Source: Bradysia coprophila
Taxonomy: Eukaryota > Arthropoda > Insecta > Diptera > Sciaridae
Direction of reading: 5' to 3'
DNA length: 64,000 nucleotides
Assembly (NCBI RefSeq): GCF_014529535.1
Contig: NW_023503376.1
Location: 2,957,138-3,021,137 of the forward strand
A program made the translations under genes and the position numbers. The notes beneath the pieces were generated by a model, which was not told the DNA's origin, did not search any database, and saw only the letters and a program-made list of their open reading frames with translations. The first letter of the stretch is position 1. Each line of letters opens with the position of its first letter. Below are positions 20,579 through 32,064 of this stretch, piece by piece.

Positions 20579-23500
20579 TTACAAGAGGCAAAGTTTACTC
20601 TCAATCGATCGAGCATGGACGATTTTTTCGATAATAAAAACGATGAAGGAAAATATGAATCCGTATGCAAGTATCGTCAATACTATCTGACAGTCGATGA
20701 GTCGTACACTCTCAAAGCTTTGGCCATGCGACGAACAAACCGGTCGTTTTGTATAAACGCGGGACACCTCACGAAATTGGATTCCATGCTCTCTAATCCT
20801 AAATAGTCTTTGAACACAATTTTGGTTTATATTAGAAAAAAATATTTCGATTGTTACATCCATAGAATCATACTCGAGAGGTGACATGATGATCAGGGGA
20901 TCGGTACCCAAAAAATAATGGGCACCATGTCGTCTCTCGAGTGTTACTCTAGCGATAAAACACATTCTGGTTTTGTTGAGTACATCGACTTCGACTCATT
21001 AATTGGTACAACTTTACATTAGGTACCCAAGAACTGACTCAACCAGCTGATGGCTAAGAACCAGGAACTATTTATGGTAAAACATTTCTCGAATTTCCCC
21101 ATATTTTCCTCAATTTTCCAAAAAGAACGTGTCCCAAAAATAGTCCCTGCAAAGAACAGTAAGAACATTAACTTACAAAACTTTCATTATTTCCTTGTAC
21201 GGCGAATGTTTCTGAATCGCAAACCACGGATCAATCTGAGCCAAATAGTCTATTTCGACGAGACCACACTTCTCGTGCTCATAAAACGTGTCCTCGATGA
21301 TTTTGTAAGCCGTACCGCCTTCGGAATGAAACGCGAAAAAACCCTGCCGAGTTTAGTTAGCTTCAAAGAACGATTTTGATTCGCGCCAGTGAGACTTACA
21401 TTTCTCATGAGACTAACGCCGTGCGATATGTTCATAAATTTCGATTGCTGCTTCGGTGGAGCAATTTTCCGTTCGTAAATTTCTCTGTGAATTGTACCCG
21501 GCTTGGACAACTGAAAGTAGTTTATATTGTATGGCGTGTCCTCAACTCCGAAACCCAGATCCGAATTGTAAAGATCTTCCAACGTTTTGATGCTTTTCGT
21601 TGTCGACTGAAGTAGCGACACAATGTTGGCTGTGTAGGATGTGTACACGAATATTAAAGCGATAACGAAAAAAATCTGAAATCAATTGCTAATGGAGGAT
21701 CATAATTATGACGTCCATACACCACACAACTACCGTGGATATTTTTCCCGATGCGTATTTTGGCTCTCGATGCGTACCCATCTGACAAATCGCCGAGATT
21801 CCGAATAGGAACATATCTGACGGCCTCAAAACTTCCTCAGTTTGTGGACTGCGCATATTTGATATGCGATAGGTGAAGTAGATAAAGCCGCAGCTTACAA
21901 TTACTAGCGCCACTAAACTATACCAAACGTTTGCTTGAAACGGCAAATAATAAATATTCGTCACAAACGATAGGGTTGGAGCTCGAAATATAAATTTAGC
22001 TCTTGTTGGCGCACCCATTGCAATGAATTCGTACAGTCCTACTCGTTCCGCAATCATAAAGGCCGACGTGCCTATGAATGAATAGATCGGATAGAGCTTT
22101 TATGCTGGAACCGTTTAGAACTTACCGCCAACGTCAGCTCGGTTGTAAAAAAGTTCACCGAACATTCCATTGATTGTATTGGTTCTTTTGTCATAATAAC
22201 CCCAGGTGTCCGTATACGTAAAGGTTCTGCTGCTGTTCATACAGTCAATCATCAAGTTGATTAGAGTATAAGATACTTTAGTGATTGAGTCTAGGTTCCT
22301 GTCCCTGTAATAATTGTGTGGTCAATACGAGGATGACTGCTGAAGTTGCGGGAAATAATGAAACCCAACAAAAATCTCTTCGAGAAAAGTGTGACGCAGT
22401 CTTTGAAATACAATTTCTAAAATGAATGATATCGCTAGAGTTGACGCTTTCAGCTTCGTTACGCAAAAATTAAATTTTACACCCAATTTTAGTTCAAACA
22501 AGCTGGCTTAGTTTTTCTCATCATCTGCCAAATAATTTTTACAAAAAAAAATCTGACTGGAAACAACCAAAATTTTACCAAAAAAAATCTGCGTCGCAAA
22601 GTGGCAAATGTTCAGGAACAGACCAGCAAGAAAATTTATCTGCCACATGCGACGCAGATTTTTTTGGTAAAATTTTGGTTGTTTCCAGTAAAATTTTTTT
22701 TGGTAAAAATTATTTGGCAGATGATGAGAAAAACTAAGCCAGCTTGTTTGAACTAAAATTGGGTGTAAAATTTAATTTTTGCGTAACGAAGCTGAAAGCG
22801 TCAACTCTAGCGATATCATTCATTTTAGAAATTGTACTTCAAAGACTGCGTCACACTTTTCTCGAAGAGATTTTTGTTGGGATATCAGTCGTTTTAGAAG
22901 TGTAGTCAACACTGCTTTTTATAACAGTTTACAGTTTTAATTCAAAAATTTTACGAAAATCGAAAATTTGACGAAATTCAAAATTTGACGAAATTCGAAA
23001 ATTTGACGAAATTCGAAAATTTGACAAAATTCGAAAATTTGACGAAATTTGACGAAATTCGAAAATTTGACGAAATTTGGCGAAATTTGAAAATTTGACG
23101 AAAATCGAAAATTTGACGAAATTCCAAAATCTGACGAAATTCAGAAAATTTGACGAAAATCGAAAATTTGACGAAAGTAATTCTCTATCTGCCACCATTC
23201 AAGAAATATCTCCAAAACCCCAATTGACCCACCCATTTCCAACTTTCGACATTTTTCACATATGCCCCTCTGTTCTACTCGAAAAACTCTGAGACTTTGC
23301 CGAAGAAAGTAATTCTCTATCTCTCATAACCCAAAAAAATATTAGTCCTTTCACTCTAGCTCAAACGAATCTGCTCCGATTTTTTTTATTATTTTTTTGT
23401 TCGAATCGTGTTACCTTTCATTTGATGGGTCGCACGCCTCTGTAGGTTTCAATACAGCTAAGCTACAGCCGAAAACGCGTTCCCAACCCTCGAAAACCAC

Positions 23501-26500
23501 ACTCAGAAACCACTTCGAGGCCAATAAAACAAAATTCTGGTTTTTCCTGGGGTAATGGCGTATCACATTTTCATTTTTATGCCCACCCTGAGGTTCCTGC
23601 AAAATTTCATGGAGATTGGCTGACTAGTTTCCGAGATCGACCGTCGATAGATAGACAGATAGACAGATAGATAGAAACATACAGAGTAAGTTGAAAGATT
23701 TTGATTGTTTGGGAAAAGTCAATTTCGTGCATTTTCTATCAAAATGACCAACTTCAAAACGATGTATCTCCGGCAATTTTAAAGTTACATAGTCGAGTTA
23801 TAGCTCGTTTTGCTCGTATTTGAAGCGCGAATAAGATAGAATAGGGTTTGTGGTGATACAGGCCAAAGGAAAGAAACTTAAATTCTCGCCTAAATATAGT
23901 TGCCGCGTCTCAAAAAAATTTCTTCGTTCTTTTTTTGGAAGTTAGACTGCGTCAAGTCCTCCGCTATCGCTCCGGACATGATTACTTAGCTTAGCAACGA
24001 CCAGATAAGCGAAAAATAATTGCTTACTTTGGTCGTCACTGATTGGGAAAGTGTAATTTTCTGAATGCACGGCAAAGAGGTTTAGAGATAAACAAGCACA
24101 GGTGACAGAGACATTTTTTAAAGTTTCTAATTTTTACCTGTAATCTGTCAGATGGTTTAATGTGTCGTTGTATAGTATTACAAAGGATGCCTGCAACGAT
24201 TTACCATGCAAATTTCGTCGACGCCGTGACAAAACTTTGTCCTTTCTTAAATCTACCAAACCCGTTGCTACAGACCAATAGCCAAACGACTCATAAATTG
24301 TCTCGGCAAATCGTTCCGTTTTGTAGACTAGAAAGGTTTGGACGCATTGAACAAAAATCCTGAGGACGCGATGTGACTCTTGATACTTACATTGTGAAAG
24401 CTCAAAATTGTCATCATTGTCGTTCCACTTGGCCAAAACAATGTTGCTGTCCGGAAGGGCGTTGTTAATTTGTTCTAACATTTCGGTATCGGTTGAATTG
24501 GTTGCGTACATTAACCATCGATAGGGATGTTTGAAAAATGTTTGGTTCACGTTGATCTGATAGAAGTGAATTTAGGACTTTTTTAAAATTTATATGAATG
24601 CTAAGGGCATTGCATCGGACATTTTGGAGAGCAAAGTATTCAAGTATCCATGGAATCCTTGCTTCATTACGAGTTCAACGGGGTGTTACCTGGTCTCGGA
24701 CTGTGTTGTTTCAGTTTTAAAATAATACAGCTCTCTGGACAAAATGTTTCCATTTCAGAAACCAGCAGTTCAACATATAGTTGCTGCTTGTGAGATCCAA
24801 TAAAAATTTAAAATAATTCGACCCAAGATATACGATAAAAAGTTGGGGAAGAAATTGTTGATCCAGATGTCCCATTTCTGCATTTAACCTGTCATACGGC
24901 TATTCATCTGTTATCGATAACGACGACAAAAATAACGACAAGCTCTGCGTAATATGGTCCTTTATATAGGAAAATGCATGTTAAAAAAAATTGAAGTACA
25001 AGATTTGAATTTGAAAATATTTTGATAGAAGTAATAATACTGGTCATAAGTTTGCCGTGTGTAACAGATTGACTATAAAAAATGGGCGTGAAACATTAGC
25101 GAATTCTAAGAAAAATGAAATTTAGCACAGTTTCTATTAGAAACTTTCTAATAAGCTGACGGAGCTTTTTGTTTCTTATACATGTGAAACATCTATTGAC
25201 AACGTCAGCATATAAGAGACGGAGCTAAATGAATAAAGTTTCATTTTTCTTAGAACATTATCTCATCACATTTGCGATGACACGTACCCTTTCTGTATTT
25301 AATTCGCGTGTGGAAATTCACGCTATCCGCGGTATCCCGGATACCGGGAAGCTTTAAGAAAAATTCTTTAGATACCGGGAAATCGAAAAAATCGGGAAAA
25401 ATATGTGGCGAAAAATCAAATTCACGATTTTAGATACCGGGAAATTTGACTCGGATACCGGGAAGAAAACAAAATTTCCACACGCGATTTAATTATTACA
25501 TGCTGCATTGATTTATGTTATACTCGTTGAAATTCGAAATGAAAAAAGGATTTCCTATTATTCCTAGTTAACAATTTACAATGGCTAGGTTATTCTACCA
25601 GAAATTTGTTGGATTTATACAATTAACATAACTCATTAATGAATCACTGGATGAATACACACTAGAATAGTAGCCTAAATGATTGAACGTTCACGTAGTA
25701 GACTAGACATAGATCTAGGGTATAAATGCGATGCTTTGTTCATAGAATAAGTCACTCTCTAATAAACGTTCAAAGTGTGAACATCTAAGTTTTATTAGAA
25801 GTCCGGATTGGAATCCGTGACATTCCAACAGGCTATGGACCCAGACACATTGAACTGTGGCAATTAATCTACAGCGCCAGTTTGCACTGGAAGCGAGTGT
25901 CAATAACACTCGCTGTACGATTGAATTGTGGTTCGTATGTGATCTGTGGAAAGTTGTGGCACTGTTAAGTGCAAGTGAATGTAACTTTGCTACAAGACCG
26001 GTGGCGGAGTAAATTCCAAGTATGTCATTTCGTCTGAGGAGGCAGTCGCAGTGTGGTGGCAGTAAACTCCAAGTATGGCGGTTGATATGGCATCATTTCG
26101 TCTGAGGAGATGGTCACTGGCAAACTGGGTGAGCAGTCAAATCGTACATGATTGCATGAGGTCAATGATGAGTTGTCGCAACAGAGAATTCATTGGTGGC
26201 AACAACAAATGACTGAGTGGGCAGTATATCTCACAGTGGCGGTAAATTCCAAGTATGGCGTGGATTTCGTCTGAGGAGCTAGTCACGACTGGATGAGTAG
26301 AGCAATCTCACAAAGGAGCTGAGTGGTCAGCCAAGACTGGGTGAGCAGTTCAATCTCACAAACGAAGAAATGGTCAAATCGATGGTCGAGTCAGTCAGAT
26401 TCGGATGGTCAAGCTGATGGTGAAATCAAGTCGATGGTCGAGATACGACGATGGCCAAATCAAGTCGACGGTCAATGGTCGAGAGTCATGGCAGATAGCA

Positions 26501-27255
26501 GAAGAAAGAATTGGTCGAAGAACTGGTTCGCAATTCAAACGGTCGATGGCCTTATCCAATCGAGATTTTTTTTCCAAAGGCAACAATGTGGATTCAGTGG
26601 GAGTATTAGATTCATGTATGAGTTATATAAATTGAGTGGGAGTGTTAATTAATGAATCACTGGATGAATACACACTAGAATAGTAGCCTAAATGATTGAA
26701 CGTTCACGTAGTAGACTAGACATAGATCTAGGGTATAAATGCGATGCTTTGTTTATAGAATAAGTCACTCTCTAATAAAAGTTCAAAGTGTGAACATCTA
26801 AGTTTTATTAGAAGTCCGGATTGGAATCCGTGAAATTCCAACAGGAATTCGTGAAATTCGCAATTTTTCAATCTTAATACACAGAATGTATAACTTCCAA
26901 GCTCTAAAATAATCCATCAAATCCATCTTACACCAGCTACGAACTCATTGGTCCCATCACAATCCAAGTTAGTTACAAACATAACATTGTTTGGACTCAA
27001 GCCAATTGGTAGTTCGTACATAAAGTCGTCAATGAAAACGATTTGCATCGTTGCCTTTCTCAAAATGTCCGTCTCAAGGTACAAAGGCCAGCAGCTCTTA
27101 ATGAACACATTCGTCGGTTCTGCCCCATGATCGACAATGCTATTCAGAACGGCTATGATGTTGTTATCCATTCCATTCACAAACTGAATCACCATTGAAA
27201 AGATTACAAACAAGACTGTGGGGACACCTGTCCACTGCGTTACTATTTTAAACAT
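20579..27255 (-). CDS. Ir75-like: Ionotropic receptor, IR75 clade, complete
   Basis: This is an insect chemosensory ion-channel subunit of the dendritic membrane. Seven exons join in phase: 27255-26932, 24556-24138, 22304-22126, 22071-21734, 21675-21400, 21343-21177 and 20807-20579, giving 643 residues. Residues 1-28 form a signal peptide (FKIVTQWTGVPTVLFVIF). The order then follows the IR75 pattern: HPYRWLMYA, SRRRRNLHGKSLQASFVI, NDTLNHLTDYRD, TDTWGYYDKRTNTINGM, GTSAFMIAERV, VWYSLVALVIVSCGFIYF (M1), a pore loop ICQMGTHREPKYASGK, then VYTSYTANIVSLLQS (M2), DPWFAIQKHSPYKEIM, and the last helix LTILAYGFIFSFIVF. The clade detects acids and amines in other flies; the ligand here is unknown. An ATG at 27297 could start 14 residues earlier. 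Introns 1 and 2 hold transposons but splice sites look intact. Confidence 0.9.
22364..22881. mobile_element. Foldback element, copy 1, in IR intron 2
   Basis: Arms of ~235 bases start cccaacaaaaatctcttcga and end in its complement. The arms read 'gagaaaagtgtgacgcagtc', 'gatatcgctagagttgacgc', 'aagctggcttagtttttctc' and 'tgcgtcgc'. A ~60-base spacer with 'aatgttcaggaacagaccag' lies at the centre near 22615. The copy at 57068-57591 has this spacer in the other direction. Confidence 0.88.
22941..23175. repeat. Minisatellite 'gaaaatttgacgaaattc', copy 1
   Basis: About 13 units of 15-21 bases around 'gaaaatttgacgaaa'. It follows the foldback element by ~60 bases, as in the second copy at 57650. 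Open frames through it (FRQI / KFENLTK repeats) are artefacts of the repeat. Confidence 0.9.
23176..23992 (+). repeat. Conserved 3' part of the composite repeat, copy 1
   Basis: The sequence matches 58001-58833 at high identity, including 'gtaattctctatctg', 'cgcacgcctctgtaggtttc', 'gaccgtcgatagatagacag' and the end 'ctccgctatcgctccggaca'. With the foldback and minisatellite it forms one ~1.6-kb unit (22364-23992) present twice in the window. No coding capacity. Confidence 0.85.
24557..25606. other. IR intron 1, right part
   Basis: The interval holds a dispersed repeat near 24890-25070 ('catctgttatcgataacgac', 'aataacgacaagctctgcg', also near 30690, 37660 and 61320). A ~60-base inverted pair lies near 25095-25255 ('cattagcgaattctaagaaaaatgaa' type), and short repeats of 'gataccgggaa' near 25330-25465. 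No exon is seen. Confidence 0.55.
25607..26843 (+). mobile_element. Short copia-type LTR element (TRIM-like) in IR intron 1
   Basis: The 5' LTR at 25607-25830 and the 3' LTR at 26643-26843 are near-identical apart from a ~22-base gap at the start of the 3' LTR; both run TGTT...AACA. A TATA box (25721) and AATAAA (25761) lie in the LTR. Directly after the 5' LTR, ggctatggacccagacaca closely resembles the primer-binding region of Drosophila copia. A purine-rich tract 'gagtgggag' precedes the 3' LTR. The ~810-base inside has no gag or pol frame; instead 'agtaaattccaagtatg' and 'tttcgtctgaggag' modules repeat. It must move in trans. No exact 5-bp target duplication is seen. Confidence 0.8.
26844..26931. 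other. Intron 1 remnant next to IR exon 1
   Basis: A short AT-rich interval lies between the 3' LTR and the donor of IR exon 1, so the LTR element inserted within 90 bases of the first exon. Confidence 0.5.
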
Positions 27256-27297
27256 TCTCGCCTGTGTTGTCCGACTTGAACTAAATCTGACGAACAC

Positions 27298-27964
27298 TGG
27301 TATCCTCTATTTATGGGATGACGATCGACAGGAATATGTCTTTAAAGTCTGCGTAATATTTGGTTCTTTTGAACAAAATCATTGATGAATAATTGAAGTT
27401 GTTAACATGTTCGTGAACCGAATTACAGTTCATCAAGCAGATTATTTGATTTAATCAAACTGTGATTCAATCATGTTAAACACGAAGCATATCATTACGC
27501 ATTTATAACGTAGATGAGAGGAGGTTTCATAACATGCATTGCTTTGTTCCCTTCGTTTTATTGTCTAAGCGAGAGAATTGAAATTATTTCATTAATTATT
27601 TACCTATTTACCATGCCAACGATTCAATGTCTGGATAATTATTAGTTCAAAATCCAAAACATATATTAAACCATTACACCCTCGATGCCTACATTTTTCA
27701 TATCTATTTTTAACATCTGACAATAGTAACGAACCATTGTTAATATATTCCAACTTTTTTAAACAATAATTTAATCAGTCAACCAACGTGTTTCCTCCCT
27801 CGTTTTTCGATTCCACTCAGCTATTGTCAGAATTGAATATTTCACTTTCAGATGACGAATTTTCTCTTAAATGGATGGATATTTGCATTGCATCGATATT
27901 AGATCAGATGTGAAACAAAATTAAACTTTTTGTCGGATTTATAGGACCAAGGGAAAATCTTTTT
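27298..27964. other. IR upstream region
   Basis: AT-rich DNA upstream of the receptor start, expected to hold its promoter. No gene and no clear repeat is seen. Confidence 0.4.
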
Positions 27965-29032
27965 AGCCCCGTACGAAGTACGAAGGGGCTTATAGGATTA
28001 CGATGCCGTGTGTAATTGATGGAATTCGAAGCAGACGGTAAAGGCAAAGTGTTTGCCTATGTTCATAGATAACGAATCCGCAATAAAAATATTGTCCGTC
28101 CGTTCGTCCGTCTGTCCGTCCGTCTGTCACGTCGATATCTTGAGTAAATCAAATCCGATTTCAAAAATTTTTTTTCCCTGAAATATAGTCGAAATAGTGA
28201 GGCTAAGTTCGAAGATGGGCAATTTTGGGTCGACCCCTCCCGAGCTGGGGCCCCATAACTGATTTAACGTTTTCCGAAGATATCTGCGGCCATTCAAAGG
28301 CTAAACATGTAAGTGATACGTCAAATAAAAGGTTTTTACAATACCGATCGACAAAAAAAAAGTTTATGAAAATTGGATGACCGACTCGTGAGTTAGACCC
28401 CTTGGTGTGAACTAGGTACATGGCGGCAAGCCGTTTTTGCATGTAGGTTGTCCAAATTTGAACGTATTTAGATGGATTTTGCTTTATTAGATAGGTATTG
28501 ACCGTACCAATCAGGGAAAAAAAAGTTTATGAAATTCGATTCACCGGAGCGTGAGCTAGGTCTCTTGGAGTGAGCTTATATGTGGCTACTCGGCCGTACA
28601 GTGAAGGTGGTGTTTTTTGTTAATATCTCGAGTAAACTTTGACCGAATTTCAATTTTTTTTGTTTGAAAGGTACTAACGAATGTAAAGCAGCCGTACTAC
28701 TTTCCACCTCCTAACAAAATGGCCGTCGGCCGCCATTTTGGATTTTTGTAAAATCAATATAAATCGGTGAAAATGATTCTTACTTAATTTTAGGTCAATT
28801 CGAAATTTGTGTTACATTTGAAAGGAACGTCGTACGGGGCTTCGTAATTGCGCTATGCGCAATTTTTAAGACGTACACATTTCATAAGAATTTTACTTTA
28901 CCGACGTTTACGGGCGCAGTAGGCTTACGGTAAGAGTAGGGCGACGGACGAACTAGGGTCACGTACGCAATAGATGTACGGGTTTGTACGGGGCTCAGTC
29001 GCAGCAAACGCTCCGACTGTTCTGACGGCTCG
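27965..29032 (+). mobile_element. Helentron-like non-autonomous element, copy B
   Basis: A complete copy runs from AGCCCCGTACGAAGTAC after a T-run to gctccgactgttctgacggctcg before a T-run. It has (CCGT)n near 28096, the hairpin aattgcgctatgcgcaatt near 28846, and gtacggggct near 28987. The middle differs from copies C and D and has only weak traces of the 145-bp unit. Confidence 0.8.
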
Positions 29033-31705
29033 TTTTTCTTTAGCTCTTTTTTGGCTCTTAGAAAAATTTTCTCCGAAGAGGTCGCGAAAATCGTTTTTTA
29101 TCAATTACTCCAACATGCGAAATGTGAATAATGTCAAATTGTTTATGAAGGTTGATGAGGGGAATATTGTTGACCAACAAACGCCGAAGTTCAGCACATC
29201 CAGCTGCCGCAACAAGTGAAAAACCTCTAAAAAACTGAAATTTTGGAAGGGCTCTGGTAGACTGGGAAAACAAGTAGCAGGAAGCTCTAATCTGGAGTTT
29301 TGTAGCTTACTTCAGGCCCTATCTATTGATACCCCACACGACCATAGCCACCGCCACAGATAGAAATGAAGTTGATTTTTCCAACCCACCAAATTTTGGA
29401 AAATCGTCGAACTTTGACGATACCCAAATATCGTTTTTTCGAGTTTCGAGAGTTTCGATTTCTAGAACCTAGAAGTAGAAGGACTTATAAGGAATGATCT
29501 AGAGCTGGGAACTGTTCAAATCGTTTTTTTACCATGTAGTACTGATACCGCATTTTTGTGCACATTTTTGTCCAATTGCACACAACTTGTTATCCATTTT
29601 TTAGAGTCTGATATAAATCTCATGATAGGCAGAAGTTGACAACTGTGATAAGGTTTGCGGTCGCCAAAGCTGCACATAAAACAATATTGAAAAGCAGTGG
29701 ACAGTGTGTTTTTTTGTATCATTTAATTTATTTAATTTTTATGAATCATTTATAATGTAAGAAAAACTTTCCGATTAATAAATTAATAAAAATTAAATGG
29801 ATGGCAGACGATTAAAGATTTGTAACATATAAATATTTATAAATTAACAACAACAACAGAAAAAAGAAAAGAAAAAAAAAACTACTTTTGATCAAATATA
29901 TGTTCGATATAATGCAGTTGTAGCAATGATAATATAATATTACAATGACAATAATCATAATATTTCTAAAATGTAAATAATTAAATTAAAAAAAAAAAAC
30001 ATTAATAAAAAAGACTGTAAATCGTTTCAATTACGAACCTAGCAAATGGTTTGAGTTGATGACAATAATTTCGAATAAATAAAAATAAAAAATTGAAAAA
30101 CAAATGTTTGGTATTACAAACGATGATGGATAAAGTTTTTCAATTTTACTTTTTTTGTTGGTTTTCTTTTCATTTAATTTTAGTAACAATTTAAATTTAT
30201 TTTAAATTATCTAAAAGCATTTAAAGTAAATCGTCTCTTAACATACTACATAACTTATTGTAATCTTAAGACATAATTTCCATGAAGCCTTACAAATCGA
30301 AGACTGGATAGTGAGTCATATTTTCTATAAACTTTGTCCTTCTTTTTTTTTTCTCGGTAATATCAACTCATTCCCGGTGTTCGTCTATTTGATATGATGA
30401 AAAAATAGTGGCAGCATAATAAATCATCAAAATGTGAGTGGTGTGGAAAGAGCTAGAAATTTATTTCTTAATGAACAATTTTATAAGACGCCAGTCATCA
30501 ATGAATGATAGTGATGTGGAGTCAAAGGATGTTTTTTATCATCTGTCATCGGTTATAGACAGCGACGACAAAATAATCGATGAAGTATGGTTTTAACATT
30601 ATATTATATACCAGAACGTAAGTTAAAACTAACGAAGATTTTCTATGGCAAAATTACAAAATCTTTTAACCTGTCATATACGGCTTTTCATCTGTTATCG
30701 ACAACGATGAGAAAAATAATGACAAGCTCTAGGTAATATGGTCCTTCATATAATAAAATGCATGTTAAAAAAATTGAAGTACAAGATTTGAAATCAATCG
30801 ATTAAAAATACATCGATCGATGGAAGTAATAGACCCGATAATAATACTGGTCATATGCTTGCCGTCTATAACATGTTAAACAATTGAAGTAAAAGATTTC
30901 AATCTAATACGTTTTACCGTTTTTAAGAGGGTGAATTACTAAAAACTTTATGCAAAAATCTGTCAATTGAATTATTGAATAATCATTGAATCTCATCGTC
31001 TTCCATTTTTTTAACACCAGTGCAACTCTTGGGTGTTAAATTGGTGATATAGTCCAAGTGAGTCGAGGTATTTTCTTGAAGTAGATCTGTGGCAAACATC
31101 CCAGCATTAATATGGATGCGATTCGATCCTACTCCTGGTCCAAATAGTCAGAGATGTCATTCGCAAGGATTTTAATTATCGAAGCAAGACAGTAATTGGT
31201 CGTAGTTAGTCAGTAAAGCTTAACCGAATATTACAGCTAACTAAAGGACAGGGTTTATTTTAGAGAATTTTAGTTCTGAAAAACTGAGAAAATTCTAAAA
31301 ACAAATCCCAAACAAAATTTCAGAATTTATTTAGAATTAAAATTTTCTAAAATAAGTTCTGAAAGAAAGACGTAAATAATGCTTCGACATCGACACAAAA
31401 GTTGAATTTATTGCATTCGATGCGAATAATCAAAATATTTTTATGAGTCAATTGAGGATACTGTTTACGAAGAGCTAGAGTCAAGTATTTTGGGCGACGT
31501 ACCAGAAGAGAAATTATGACAAGAAGTAATAGTACATTACGTCCTAGGTTCCAAATTTTTATTTTGACGAGTGGGGAAGTTATGGCCTGACCCGAAGGGA
31601 AGGGCTGTAAAATAAAAATGGTCGATAAATGCGCAAAATGTACTCACAAAATTGCATTTACCGACCAGAAGCACGTAAAATGTATTACTTTGGTACTTAA
31701 AATAC
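29033..31705. other. AT-rich intergenic DNA with dispersed repeats
   Basis: No gene is supported. Bases 29700-30330 are extremely AT-rich (runs of 'aattaataa' and poly-A). Copies of the 'catctgttatcgacaacgatgag' repeat lie at 30540-30600 and 30670-30850. A ~120-base palindrome-like stretch around 31255-31365 repeats 'aaattttctaaaat'. Confidence 0.5.
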
Positions 31706-32064
31706 TTTTTGCAACTAAATGACGGAAATCAACTCTTTCTAGCGTAGTAGTCGATAGCATAAGAGTCCACTTTTTTTAACAATGCGACAGATGTGCGAGA
31801 AAAGAGTTTGTCGTCCGACAGGTGTGCGAGAAATTTTTTTTCTCGCACTGTTTTTGTGAACATTGATCAATGGAACAAGGCAATAAGAGTAGTCGACAAG
31901 TCAGTTTCAATATTCATTCATTTAATGAAATTCCAGTATTGCATTATAATCTTGATTATAATATCTCGAATATTACAAAATTAACAGGCGAAAGTTAAGT
32001 AAATGATCCTTAAAAAGGCTTGCCGTGAAACGTACGATAAAAATTGAATGTACAATTGTTGAAT

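Noticed and set aside
22929..23292. Repetitive frames (FRQISSNF / KFENLTK)
   Set aside because: Minisatellite by-product, stop-free on both strands; the same happens at 57628-58054.
24363..24397. A possible 36-base intron within IR exon 2 (GTAAGTATC...CTCAG)
   Set aside because: Too short for splicing, and removing it breaks the frame that otherwise continues into SRRRRNLHGK.
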